In this document: in pieces, positions 42,891 through 51,172 of the stretch
How positions within the stretch are numbered: the stretch's first letter is position 1
Layout of the letters: each line of letters begins with the position of its first letter
Origin: an uncultured Christensenellaceae bacterium
GTDB taxonomy: Bacteria; Bacillota; Clostridia; Christensenellales; Pumilibacteraceae
Direction: 5' to 3'
DNA: 64,000 bases
Assembly: GCA_910588155.1 (NCBI GenBank)
Contig: CAJUPB010000002.1
Location: 62,001-126,000, forward strand
Program-made: the position numbers and the translations under genes
Notes under the pieces: model-generated
What the model was told of the DNA's origin: nothing
What the model saw: the letters and a program-made list of their open reading frames with translations, nothing else
Databases searched by the model: none

Positions 42891-43442
42891 ATGGATAAAA
42901 AATCTTCGCTTGATGAAGCGTTGGCACTATTTCAAAGTAAACCGAATGCGAAATATAATATAGAAAAGCAGATGTCATTAGTAGAACGTGACCTTATATT
43001 AGGTGTTGATACGCTTTTCTTTGATATAATAAGAGAATTCGGCATGCTTTGTGTGCAATCGGCTACATTTAGCCGTGATATATGGGATGAAAAATTTATT
43101 CGGAATTTTTTTGCCTCAATTAGTGAGTTATATGAGAATCATATGGGATCCTCATATGGTTCTATTGACATTTCCATTGAGAAATTAGAAAAAAAGATAG
43201 TTGCTTTGTATGAGTGTAGAGAAAAAATAATAGGGCTAATAGATGAGAAATTAAATAGCGAATCGTTTAATGCTATACTGAGAAAGAATGAAATCGATTT
43301 GATTGAATATAAAGATTCATATATTGAAAACGTGAATTTGTATCACGATTTAATTTCAACTCACATGAAAAAATTATTCAATGAGCAAATCATTTACTTA
43401 AAACGAAAGATTAGGCAAATTAAAGATCGACCTAGAATATGA
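42891..43442 (+). CDS. Helical protein of the secretion locus, unknown function
   Basis: The 183 residues are mostly helical and charged, without membrane helices. The N-terminus, SSLDEALALFQSKP, closely resembles KLDEAMSLFASAKP near residue 1067 of the EssC-like ATPase encoded upstream, suggesting that both contain the same short docking motif. AAGGAGGAC precedes the ATG. It may be a cytoplasmic adaptor. Confidence 0.7.
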   Translation: MDKKSSLDEALALFQSKPNAKYNIEKQMSLVERDLILGVDTLFFDIIREFGMLCVQSATFSRDIWDEKFIRNFFASISELYENHMGSSYGSIDISIEKLEKKIVALYECREKIIGLIDEKLNSESFNAILRKNEIDLIEYKDSYIENVNLYHDLISTHMKKLFNEQIIYLKRKIRQIKDRPRI

Positions 43443-43461
43443 GCCAAAATAGGAGGTAATC

Positions 43462-43728
43462 ATGGCTATAAAATTATCAAAAGATGCATGTATGAGAGCT
43501 ATTAATTATTCAAATGATGCTCGAGAACAGCTAATGACAAACATAAGTATTATGGATAATAATGTAAATTCACAATTTAGTGGTTTGCAAGATCCTTCGT
43601 ATCAACGCTATTTGGAGCTTTCCGAACAAATGCAGGGAATGTTAAAGCAAATAGGCGGTAAGATGGATTCAATATCGCAGTATTGTCAATCTGTTATCAG
43701 ATGGATTGATGACTATAGTGGTTCTTGA
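43462..43728 (+). CDS. Small helical WXG100-size protein
   Basis: The 88 residues form two helices around a break at GLQDPSYQRY, with no Trp at the turn. The C-terminal helix has a WIDDYSGS end. The size and place in the operon fit a WXG100-superfamily secretion partner. AGGAGGTAATC precedes the ATG. Confidence 0.65.
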   Translation: MAIKLSKDACMRAINYSNDAREQLMTNISIMDNNVNSQFSGLQDPSYQRYLELSEQMQGMLKQIGGKMDSISQYCQSVIRWIDDYSGS

Positions 43729-43745
43729 TTAATGGAGGTAAAACG

Positions 43746-44021
43746 ATGGATAATCTTGATTTAAATCCGGAAGCGCTTGAGTCTACGGCGAGTATAGTTG
43801 AAGGTTACTGTAATAAGCAAAAAGCTATAATGGATGGGTATTTAGGACAAACATCGTCGTTATCTTCGGATTGGACAGACGATCAGACGTTAGGTCCTTT
43901 ACTTGAAGAAATTAAACAAATGAAAAACAGCGTAGAAGGCATTATGAATGAAATATTGTCTACATATCCCAAATACTTTAGAGGTAAAGCGGAGCAAATC
44001 CGAAATAGACCTAAAATGTAA
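43746..44021 (+). CDS. Stand-alone homologue of the toxin N-terminal domain
   Basis: The ATG at 43746 after GGAGG gives 91 residues. The sequence matches the first 90 residues of the zincin toxin encoded at 46091 in most positions: EGYCNKQKAIMDGYL versus DGYCAKQREVINVYY, SDWTDDQT versus SEWRDDET, and YPKYFR in both. The turn carries Trp43-Thr-Asp. It is therefore the trafficking domain without a toxin, either a secretion partner or a remnant of a toxin that has been cut short. Confidence 0.7.
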   Translation: MDNLDLNPEALESTASIVEGYCNKQKAIMDGYLGQTSSLSSDWTDDQTLGPLLEEIKQMKNSVEGIMNEILSTYPKYFRGKAEQIRNRPKM

Positions 44022-44026
44022 CTATT

Positions 44027-44281
44027 ATGGAGCAATACGGAGAATTTACTGAAAACGTCAATAGACTTGAAAGCAACCTTGCTACGGTGAGAGCTGTTTG
44101 GAAAGATCAAACAGCTATTACTTATGATGCAATAAATGAAAACATGAAAGTGTTTGTATCACAAATTACAGCACATTTGGAAAATTCCGTAGCGGGATAC
44201 AATGCGGTTAAACAGAATTATAACGAATCGCAGTTTGAGGATGAACTCAATCGTCTAGAGGCGAAGGTTGCGGCGGTGTAG
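44027..44281 (+). CDS. WXG100-like small helical protein
   Basis: The 84 residues form a helical hairpin with AVWKDQTAITYDA at the turn (Trp25). The pattern W-x-(D/N)-x5-Y is close to that of WXG100 proteins. It is directly before the ADP-ribosyltransferase toxin gene, 3 bases apart, so it is a likely dedicated partner for that toxin. Confidence 0.7.
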   Translation: MEQYGEFTENVNRLESNLATVRAVWKDQTAITYDAINENMKVFVSQITAHLENSVAGYNAVKQNYNESQFEDELNRLEAKVAAV

Positions 44282-44283
44282 AG

Positions 44284-45681
44284 ATGGGAAGCATAATTAC
44301 AACGTATTCTTCTGTTGTTAGTTACATAAATAGCACTTCAGGTGAGTACTCGTCTATATTGACTCGAGCAAATGAAATCAGATCTCGAGTAGAAAAATTA
44401 TACTACGAAGTGCAAATGGATTTGGAGTCTATTTCACGTCAAATCATGCGTGGACAACGCATGTTAGATGAGATTCAGCTCAAGGTTGACAAGTATCAAG
44501 CATTAATGGAAGATGCGGCTGCTGAAGTTGATCGATGCGATGCAGAAATCAGTTATGTTTTGAACCATCCCATTACAAGGACATATACAGATGAGGATGG
44601 AAACTCTTATTCAGTAGAAGAAATTGATGAAGCTGCATTGGCTGCGGCAGAGAGAGCAAGAGATCGTGCAGTTGCCGAGTATGAAAGATATAGGGAAAAA
44701 TATGACGAGGCAAACGCGGTTAAAAGCGAAGTCAGTTCAACAGTAAGTAGATTTGAAACAATTAAAAGTGCTATTGAAAAAATTGCACAAATGATACAAA
44801 GCGATATATATGAGATACAGAAGTTCATTAGTGCTATCGAAAATGAAAGTGAGTATAATCTCAGAAATTTAACTAATGTTTCTAATAGTCTAAGTGCTTA
44901 TTTGGCTAGCAAAGCAATTAATATGCCTGTTGGCACAGTCTATTCGGATTATTCTGCGGGCGGTAGTTTTTCAGGCTCTGCAAATTCATCTGTAAGTGCC
45001 GGCGAGGCATTTGCTGAAGTCGCAGCTACATCTGACAATGCGAGTTCGGCTACAGTTGGTGGTAGCTCGTATGAATCTATTGATAAGGCTAAAGTTGTAT
45101 CTGAGCGGTACTTCAATAAACAAAGCAAGCGAGATGCAAAGGGACTCAGCTTCAAAGAGAGAAGAAGTATCGAAACATTTTGTAATGAAAGTACATTCCC
45201 GCCGGAATATGACAAGATGAATGGCTTTTTAAGAAATGGCGGTGAGCTTCCGGATTATTTAAAAGACACCATAAATACAATGACGGACACAATATCAAAA
45301 CATGCATTGCCGAGAGATATGGTCTTATATCGTGGAATGGGTAATGCTGAAAAAATATTGGGAGATATTTCAGGAAAGTCGATTGAAGAAATAAATAGTA
45401 GTTGTCAAGGCAAGACCTTTATTGAAAGAGGTTTCTCGTCAACGAGTGTTTTGGAAGGCGATGCCATGAAATATGTTAAGTATAAAGGGGCGTTATTGGA
45501 GATCAAAGCACCAAGTGGAGCTGAGGGGATTTTTACGGGTGAGATAAGTCGGTTCCGTGATACGGAGCATGAAGTCACTTTGCAAAGAGGTAGCGTTTAC
45601 ACGATAGATAGTGTAGTCGATTGTGGCGATTATTACAAAGTTAATCTTAACTTAACAGCGAGGTTAAACTATGAGCAATAA
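44284..45681 (+). CDS. Type VII-like ADP-ribosyltransferase toxin
   Basis: The 465 residues have a long coiled-coil N-terminal half (1-215), a Ser/Ala-rich linker (220-262) and a C-terminal ADP-ribosyltransferase domain. The R-S-E motifs are in order: Arg350 in LYRG, FSSTS (384-388) and Glu428-x-Glu430 in EHEVTLQRG. These are the NAD-binding and catalytic residues of the C3/VIP2 exoenzyme group, which modify host proteins. The N-terminal half replaces the LXG domain of known type VIIb toxins. Its last 11 bases overlap the next gene, a likely immunity gene. The target is unknown. Confidence 0.87.
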   Translation: MGSIITTYSSVVSYINSTSGEYSSILTRANEIRSRVEKLYYEVQMDLESISRQIMRGQRMLDEIQLKVDKYQALMEDAAAEVDRCDAEISYVLNHPITRTYTDEDGNSYSVEEIDEAALAAAERARDRAVAEYERYREKYDEANAVKSEVSSTVSRFETIKSAIEKIAQMIQSDIYEIQKFISAIENESEYNLRNLTNVSNSLSAYLASKAINMPVGTVYSDYSAGGSFSGSANSSVSAGEAFAEVAATSDNASSATVGGSSYESIDKAKVVSERYFNKQSKRDAKGLSFKERRSIETFCNESTFPPEYDKMNGFLRNGGELPDYLKDTINTMTDTISKHALPRDMVLYRGMGNAEKILGDISGKSIEEINSSCQGKTFIERGFSSTSVLEGDAMKYVKYKGALLEIKAPSGAEGIFTGEISRFRDTEHEVTLQRGSVYTIDSVVDCGDYYKVNLNLTARLNYEQ

Positions 45682-46075
45682 AATAAATTGGAGTGATGGC
45701 TCTTTCGAGTTTGTCACGAAGCAAGAGCTTGATGCTATGCCTATTAAACAATACCGTAGTGAAGGCCCATTTGCTATGTGCAAATATTGTGACAGTAAAA
45801 ATTGCGGTTCGAATAAAGCTGTTACTGAAAACGTAGTTGCTGATATCTTCAATAAATGTCTTGATGAAACATTGGATGACGAAGCAATACTGTTCTCTAA
45901 ATTGAAAGAGATTGTTATTGAACTTAGAAAGGCATTGAACAATATGGATGATAAAAATGCTTACTCCTGTGCGTTTATTCAATTATTACAATTGATTGAT
46001 GAGGACACAATACTTGATATAACAGATGAAGTAGCCCAAAGACTTTATGTCGCATTCAGGACTGAATTGGGATAA
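45671..46075 (+). CDS. Probable immunity protein to the ADP-ribosyltransferase
   Basis: The 134 residues have no recognised domain. A Cys-rich spot CKYCDSKNCG (about 36-45) could bind a metal, and the second half is helical and acidic. The gene overlaps the toxin stop by 11 bases, the normal arrangement for toxin and immunity pairs. Immunity is inferred from position. Confidence 0.6.
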   Translation: MSNKINWSDGSFEFVTKQELDAMPIKQYRSEGPFAMCKYCDSKNCGSNKAVTENVVADIFNKCLDETLDDEAILFSKLKEIVIELRKALNNMDDKNAYSCAFIQLLQLIDEDTILDITDEVAQRLYVAFRTELG

Positions 46076-46090
46076 TTTGGAGAACGTGTA

Positions 46091-47446
46091 GTGGAAGATT
46101 TAGTTTTAGATGCTGATACATTATTTGGAATTGCCGATGTGGTAGATGGTTACTGCGCAAAACAGCGTGAGGTAATCAATGTTTACTATGCTCAAATTAT
46201 GGCATTAGAGTCAGAGTGGAGAGATGATGAAACATTCGGCTCACTCGTTGAAGAATTAAATTCATTAAAAACTCAGGCACTAGCTCTCATCGAGGAAATA
46301 TACGAAACATATCCTAAATACTTTAGAAAGAGGGCGCAACAAATCTTAGAGCGGCCTATTTATCGCAACGAAACGGTTATTCCTGCTCCAATATTTACAA
46401 ATATCCCCAATAAAAGAGTGGTAGGTTACACAGGGAGTGGCATAAGAGGATCATTTAATGGCTCGTCAAGCCATTTGGCTCAAGCGGCTTCAGACAATGT
46501 AAAAGGAAGCATATCTAAAGTTTCGGGATATGAAGCCACTATTGATTCTCCGAATGCTGAAAGTTTTTTATGGTTTAAGGGAGGCAAAACCGATAAAAGC
46601 AAAAGAAATAGTGAAAAGAAATATATAACCAAATTTTCAAAAGATATTGTAGAGCAAAATGAATATAAGAATTTTCATAAATATTATGACTTGCTTGATA
46701 CCCTTGATATACCTCAATCATTCAAAGAGCAAGTTATTAAATGTTATCAAAGTATGGATGAGGCATTAAAGGCGAAGTATAATAGCTATGCTAAGAGATT
46801 AAAATGCCTTGATAGTAATTATGTTGAGTATGATAGTGATGGAAATATGTATGATGCAGCTCATTATAGTTCAAAAGAAAAAGGTTTTAAGTTTAATTGG
46901 GAATATGATATTGACAATCCATGTGGAGCATGTAATACATTTTTTCATGAAAGTGGACACATGTTGGATGATCTAATTGGACAGGATTTAGGTGAGGATT
47001 TGTATTCATCTGCAATTAATAAATTAAGCGATCTTGCAAAAGAAGATTTTAACGATGCTGTCAATAGGGTAATGGAAGAAAATAGTTGTGATATAAAAAA
47101 TGCTATTGAGATTATAGAAAACGATTTGTACAATAACGAATCTGCTACAGTTCAAGATATATACAGTGGCGCGAGTAATAATGGACTATATGTTATTTGG
47201 GATCATCAATCAGAGGCAGAGGTGTTAGTAGATAAAAATGGTGAACGTATTGGGACAAGAACATATTGGCATAGAACAGACAATCAAGGAAAAATGACTG
47301 AAAGATTTAACAGAATAGGGAAAGAGGCATTTGCCAATATAACGGCTGATATTGCTTGTAACAACAGCCAAGCTATAAGTTACATTCAAAAGTATCTACC
47401 CAAGACATTTGCCCAATATTCAAAAATTATAGGGAGTAAAAAATGA
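46091..47446 (+). CDS. Type VII-like zincin metallopeptidase toxin
   Basis: The GTG at 46091 follows TTTGGAGAA. The 451 residues start with the same helical domain as the stand-alone protein at 43746 (1-90, Trp43), then a Ser/Gly linker (110-160), then a C-terminal domain with the zinc protease motif HESGH (286-290) in TFFHESGHMLDDL. This is the HExxH of zincins; the third zinc ligand is not certain. The N-terminal domain should direct it to the secretion ATPase and the C-terminal domain should act on a rival cell. The next gene overlaps by 4 bases. Confidence 0.8.
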   Translation: MEDLVLDADTLFGIADVVDGYCAKQREVINVYYAQIMALESEWRDDETFGSLVEELNSLKTQALALIEEIYETYPKYFRKRAQQILERPIYRNETVIPAPIFTNIPNKRVVGYTGSGIRGSFNGSSSHLAQAASDNVKGSISKVSGYEATIDSPNAESFLWFKGGKTDKSKRNSEKKYITKFSKDIVEQNEYKNFHKYYDLLDTLDIPQSFKEQVIKCYQSMDEALKAKYNSYAKRLKCLDSNYVEYDSDGNMYDAAHYSSKEKGFKFNWEYDIDNPCGACNTFFHESGHMLDDLIGQDLGEDLYSSAINKLSDLAKEDFNDAVNRVMEENSCDIKNAIEIIENDLYNNESATVQDIYSGASNNGLYVIWDHQSEAEVLVDKNGERIGTRTYWHRTDNQGKMTERFNRIGKEAFANITADIACNNSQAISYIQKYLPKTFAQYSKIIGSKK

Positions 47447-47652
47447 TTAAACCCAACGAAGATTATCGTAAGATAGCTCATGAATTCTATAAAAAATTTG
47501 GATATGGAATTCAACTTAGAAAAATACCGACAAATGAATCATTGGAAAACTTAATTTATAATATCCAACATTGCGTTGATACCGGTGTGGATGATTTAGT
47601 ATTAAAATATCCCGCATTAGCTGTTTCAACAAATGATGACATTTTAACATAG
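47443..47652 (+). CDS. Probable immunity protein to the zincin toxin
   Basis: The 69 residues have no recognised domain. The ATGA overlap with the toxin gene and the small size suggest an immunity protein. It could be a truncated one, since the C-terminus is abrupt. Confidence 0.5.
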   Translation: MIKPNEDYRKIAHEFYKKFGYGIQLRKIPTNESLENLIYNIQHCVDTGVDDLVLKYPALAVSTNDDILT

Positions 47653-47710
47653 ACAATAAGGCTATGCAAATAAGAATTATTAAAATCTAAAAACTTAGAG
47701 TGGAGATTGT

Positions 47711-48004
47711 ATGGATAAAATACATGTTTCAGATGAAGCATTGCGAAATTCGGCAGCAGCATTACAGCAGTTAGCTGACCAATCGGCAAATATAACAGCA
47801 TCTTGTGTGCAGCAATTATCATCACAATTGTTCGAGCTAGATGAAAAATTTAGAAAAGCCGTAGAGGGATATATCGCCGATGCGAAAAGCGTAGATAAGA
47901 AGATTAACGCTTGTATATATGAGAATATTGCTGCAATAAGCGATCGTATTGTCAAGTTGGCTGAATATGAAACTCACAATTATTCAAAAAGAAATATTGG
48001 CTAG
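47711..48004 (+). CDS. Small helical WXG100-size protein
   Basis: The 97 residues are an amphipathic helical hairpin (ALQQLADQSANITASCVQQL and a second helix from FELDEKFRKAVEGYI). There is no Trp at the turn. It lies directly before the Hint-domain membrane protein gene and may be its partner. Confidence 0.6.
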   Translation: MDKIHVSDEALRNSAAALQQLADQSANITASCVQQLSSQLFELDEKFRKAVEGYIADAKSVDKKINACIYENIAAISDRIVKLAEYETHNYSKRNIG

Positions 48005-48019
48005 TTAGGAGCGCTAAAC

Positions 48020-49765
48020 ATGGACTTCATAAGCACAATAAAATCCGAAACAGATCAAAAGTATTATCAGATGCTCGATGGGACTATCGACGCACCTTTT
48101 ACTGTTACGCCTAAAATATCTCAACACAATAGTTATAGTGTGAAACGAAACAAATATTATGGCCGTTTAAATGCTGAAAAGTCCGAATTTAATAATGCTA
48201 TTCAGCGGATTAAAAGCAATAGAGATAGGCGGCTTAGTAATGAAAAAAGCCTAAGAGATGAAAAAGTGCGCAAAAAATTCAAAAGGCTGCAGGCGATAAA
48301 AACAGTGGTATTTTTAATACCGATGATTTTATGTATTGTCATTGGTTACGATGTTTTTAATTTGTCGCACGGGCAGATGTATAAGGTCGATGCGTTAGAG
48401 AATTTCTCATTGGGATGGACTATAGCTCTGTATGTAATTTTTTGCATAGCGTCTATACTATGGTCTATACTCTCAATAGTGTTTATGTATAAAAATGAAA
48501 CAATAAGATACAAAGTAAAAAGATATAATGTTCTGGCTATTCTAACAATTGTTTTTGCCGTGGCATTGGTAGGCATAAATCTTTATAGCGTAACATCGCA
48601 TAGCGATCAAATCCGAGTAACGTTTATAGGTGGGGATGAAAATGTTGTTGAATATGTTGACAAGGGCGCGTCTATAACTCTGCCCAGTTGTAGTAAACGT
48701 GATAAAGATAAAGGAGACTACGTTACAAAGTTTACATTCCAAGGATGGGAAATCAATGGAGAAATGTATCAGCCGCGTCAAAAGTATGAGCCGAAAGGAA
48801 AAACTTCAATCAAGGCAATTTTTGAAGAGAAAGATTGGGCTACCGTTTCTGTATCATATTCAAGTGCTTCGATTAAGTTGTATTATGATGGTGATAGTCA
48901 TTCGCCTAGTTCGGGAAGTAAGATAGAAATCCCTATTGGCACTCAAATTAGAGTGGAAGTGTCATTCTCTTATTCAGATACGACATTTAACGTTAATGGC
49001 TCATCAACTCGAAGCCCCTATACATTTACATTGGAAAAGCATACTTCGCTTTATGCAACAAGTTCCGATCCAAGCTGTCTTGTCGAAGGAACACAAATAA
49101 CCTTATATGATGGGTCTAAAAAAGCTGTGGAAGATTTGCAAATGGGCGATATTTTGGCCGTTTTTAACCATGAAACAGGGAAATATGAAGCTTCTCCCTT
49201 ATTAGTCAATGTTCACGCAAATGAAGCGGCAGATTATTACGATGTATTAAATTTGCATTTTTCTAATGGAACAAGTTTGCGCATTATTGATGAGCATGGG
49301 CTTTTCGATAAAACACAAAATAAATATGTGTATATCAATAAGGAGAATGCTAATGAGTTTATAGGGCATACATTTGTTGCTTCAGAATATGTGAATGGTA
49401 GTATTCAAAGTAACTTTATTGTACTTGATGGCTTTGGGATTACCAATGAACTTGTTAAGATATTTAATCCAGCATCAGTTTGGCATATTAACTTAATAGC
49501 GAATGATATGTTGACTTTATCGGCAGGAATGGTAAATCTCTTTGAATATGCCGATAACATGCAGTATGATATGGTTGCTATGGATAGGGATATTGAGCAA
49601 TATGGATTATATACATATGATGATTTCAAAGATTATGTATCTATAGAGGTTTTCAATGCGTTCCCGTTCAAGTATTATAAGGTGGCAATAAGTAAGGTCG
49701 AATTCACGTTTGATAGGCTGTTAGGTTTAATCGCGCTATATAATTCCCCCGATTCTATTAAGTAA
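48020..49765 (+). CDS. Membrane protein with InlB-like repeat and Hint domain
   Basis: The 581 residues comprise a charged helical N-terminus (1-90), three membrane helices (about 94-113, 132-157, 171-191), an InlB/Listeria-Bacteroides-type beta repeat (198-270, ITLPSC and FTFQGWEINGE), a second beta domain (275-348), and a Hint domain (353-506). The Hint domain starts at Cys353 (CLVEGTQITLYDGSKKAVED), has His426 (IIDEHGLF) and ends in Asn506 (LSAGMVN). A 75-residue tail follows. Asn is followed by Leu, so splicing is unlikely and cleavage, as in bacterial intein-like domains, is possible. Its N-terminus resembles that of the gene at 50124. Confidence 0.78.
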   Translation: MDFISTIKSETDQKYYQMLDGTIDAPFTVTPKISQHNSYSVKRNKYYGRLNAEKSEFNNAIQRIKSNRDRRLSNEKSLRDEKVRKKFKRLQAIKTVVFLIPMILCIVIGYDVFNLSHGQMYKVDALENFSLGWTIALYVIFCIASILWSILSIVFMYKNETIRYKVKRYNVLAILTIVFAVALVGINLYSVTSHSDQIRVTFIGGDENVVEYVDKGASITLPSCSKRDKDKGDYVTKFTFQGWEINGEMYQPRQKYEPKGKTSIKAIFEEKDWATVSVSYSSASIKLYYDGDSHSPSSGSKIEIPIGTQIRVEVSFSYSDTTFNVNGSSTRSPYTFTLEKHTSLYATSSDPSCLVEGTQITLYDGSKKAVEDLQMGDILAVFNHETGKYEASPLLVNVHANEAADYYDVLNLHFSNGTSLRIIDEHGLFDKTQNKYVYINKENANEFIGHTFVASEYVNGSIQSNFIVLDGFGITNELVKIFNPASVWHINLIANDMLTLSAGMVNLFEYADNMQYDMVAMDRDIEQYGLYTYDDFKDYVSIEVFNAFPFKYYKVAISKVEFTFDRLLGLIALYNSPDSIK

Positions 49766-49788
49766 AATTATATTGTTGTGAGGACTAA

Positions 49789-50091
49789 ATGAATTTTACG
49801 CAATCATTACAAGATGAGCTTGACAATAAGAATTTGGATAAGCTTAACAATCAAGCAAAAAACTATGTCATATCCGGATATGCGTGACTATCAGGTGTTC
49901 AAAAGAAGGCAGATCAATTGTATTTTTGTTACATACCAAGCAAATTAAGGACTGTAAGGGTCAGAAAGCAGTCAACAGTGCCTATTGCAGATTTTATTGG
50001 CTGTAACATGCTTACAAATATTACTTACTCAAGAGGCATAAGTAGTAGAGGAAATTATGCGTTCCAAAACTGCTCAGCAACTGTTAGATAA
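49789..50091 (+). pseudogene. Broken membrane-family/BspA leucine-rich repeat gene
   Basis: An ATG at 49789 after TGAGG opens 32 codons (MNFTQSLQDELDNKN) alike to the start of the gene at 50124, then stops at TGA 49885-49887. The same frame continues for 67 codons to 50091 with a BspA-type repeat: ADFIGCNMLTNITYSRGI and GNYAFQNCSATV. The intact parent was probably a fusion of this N-terminal segment with leucine-rich repeats. The in-frame stop and the short repeat region indicate decay. Confidence 0.55.
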
Positions 50092-50123
50092 GTTGGTAAA
50101 AATTATTGTAGGAGTGGATGATA

Positions 50124-50717
50124 ATGAACTTTGAAGAATCATTGCAAAATGAAATGCCCGTTAGTTATAGTAATATGCTAAGCGGGAAGACATTAGCACC
50201 ATTAAACAATGTTGCCAAGAGCGGACGATTTGATGCTTTTGAGCAGGCTTATGATAGCTATCATAAGCGTTTGGAATCTGAGAGAAGGAATTTCAACAAT
50301 AGCTTATCTCAAATTATTGGTCGTCGCGATGCTCGTGTGAGAGAAGAAAACGATGCTGATAGACGTCGCCGTGAAAAAGCAGAGCATTGTCGCTTTGTAT
50401 GCATAGAATGGATTAAAACATTAGCGTTTAATATTCCTACAATATTTTTATTTGTTGTATCATTGATTTTATTGAGTAGCCCTGAAACAATATTGGAGCA
50501 TATACATTTTGGTTGGATTATTGGCGTATATGTGACTGCATTTTTCCTTTCAATGGTTGTGGGCGGCGTAGTTGTGGGTAAGTCTAATCATTATGGTGAT
50601 TCATATGAATTTGTTAAACAAAGATGTGCCATTATGATAGCGGTGGCATTTGCGTTTATTGTGCTTATGGGGTTAGGGTTAGGCTTGGCTCCTACTAGTT
50701 TATTATATGGAGTGTAA
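50124..50717 (+). CDS. Membrane protein of the secretion locus
   Basis: The ATG at 50124, 7 bases after GGAGTGG, gives 197 residues; the ATG at 50118 is too close to that site. A helical charged N-terminus (MNFEESLQNEMPVSYSNML, then RRDARVREEN) precedes three membrane helices (about 100-120, 130-155, 175-195). It resembles the first 190 residues of the Hint protein at 48020 in layout and in the opening M-x-F-x-x-S/T-x-x-x-E. It is therefore the same membrane module without the external domains. Confidence 0.7.
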   Translation: MNFEESLQNEMPVSYSNMLSGKTLAPLNNVAKSGRFDAFEQAYDSYHKRLESERRNFNNSLSQIIGRRDARVREENDADRRRREKAEHCRFVCIEWIKTLAFNIPTIFLFVVSLILLSSPETILEHIHFGWIIGVYVTAFFLSMVVGGVVVGKSNHYGDSYEFVKQRCAIMIAVAFAFIVLMGLGLGLAPTSLLYGV

Positions 50718-50718
50718 A

Positions 50719-51078
50719 ATGAAAACAAAAGCGATAGAACCTATTGTTACATTTGTAATTATTGCAGCTTTATCTATATTGATTTATATTACGACAACGC
50801 AAATATTTAATAGCTTTTGGGTACTAGTGATTTCTTTCTATGCGTTATTATGTTTCTATTATCAAGCGAAATCGTTGGTTGATATGGATAGCCCGACATG
50901 GCGAGTAATAAAATTTTGCTCATCTTGGTACATAAAGCACATTGGTGACACATTCGGATATTTAGTTATTTTCTTTATTCATGTTACATATATTGCGGCG
51001 ACATGCTTTGTTATCAGTTTTGTTGTCACGCTCATTATTTCGCCATTATCGTTTTTGATTTTCCAGTATAAAAAGTAG
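50719..51078 (+). CDS. Small four-helix membrane protein
   Basis: The ATG at 50719 follows GGAG at 50709-50712; 119 residues, one base after the upstream stop codon. Four hydrophobic segments (about 6-26, 31-48, 78-98, 100-115). No family recognised. As the last gene of the locus it could be part of its membrane channel. Confidence 0.65.
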   Translation: MKTKAIEPIVTFVIIAALSILIYITTTQIFNSFWVLVISFYALLCFYYQAKSLVDMDSPTWRVIKFCSSWYIKHIGDTFGYLVIFFIHVTYIAATCFVISFVVTLIISPLSFLIFQYKK

Positions 51079-51137
51079 TGCTGTGAGCCTAACTAAATCA
51101 ACTACCGTGAAAGATACTTGTGAAATGCTGGTTGTAG

Positions 51138-51166
51138 TTGCTAAACTCAATAAATAATGCTATACT
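51138..51166 (+). promoter_or_regulatory. Promoter of the RNA polymerase-like gene
   Basis: TTGCTA at 51138-51143 and TATACT at 51161-51166 with a 17-base spacer. The expected start point, 51172-51174, coincides with the ATG at 51173. Confidence 0.6.
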
Positions 51167-51172
51167 ATTTCC

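Noticed and set aside
49885..49887. In-frame TGA read as selenocysteine or Trp
   Set aside because: No SECIS-like hairpin is evident after it, other genes in the window use TGA as a stop, and the downstream part looks degraded; a pseudogene is simpler.
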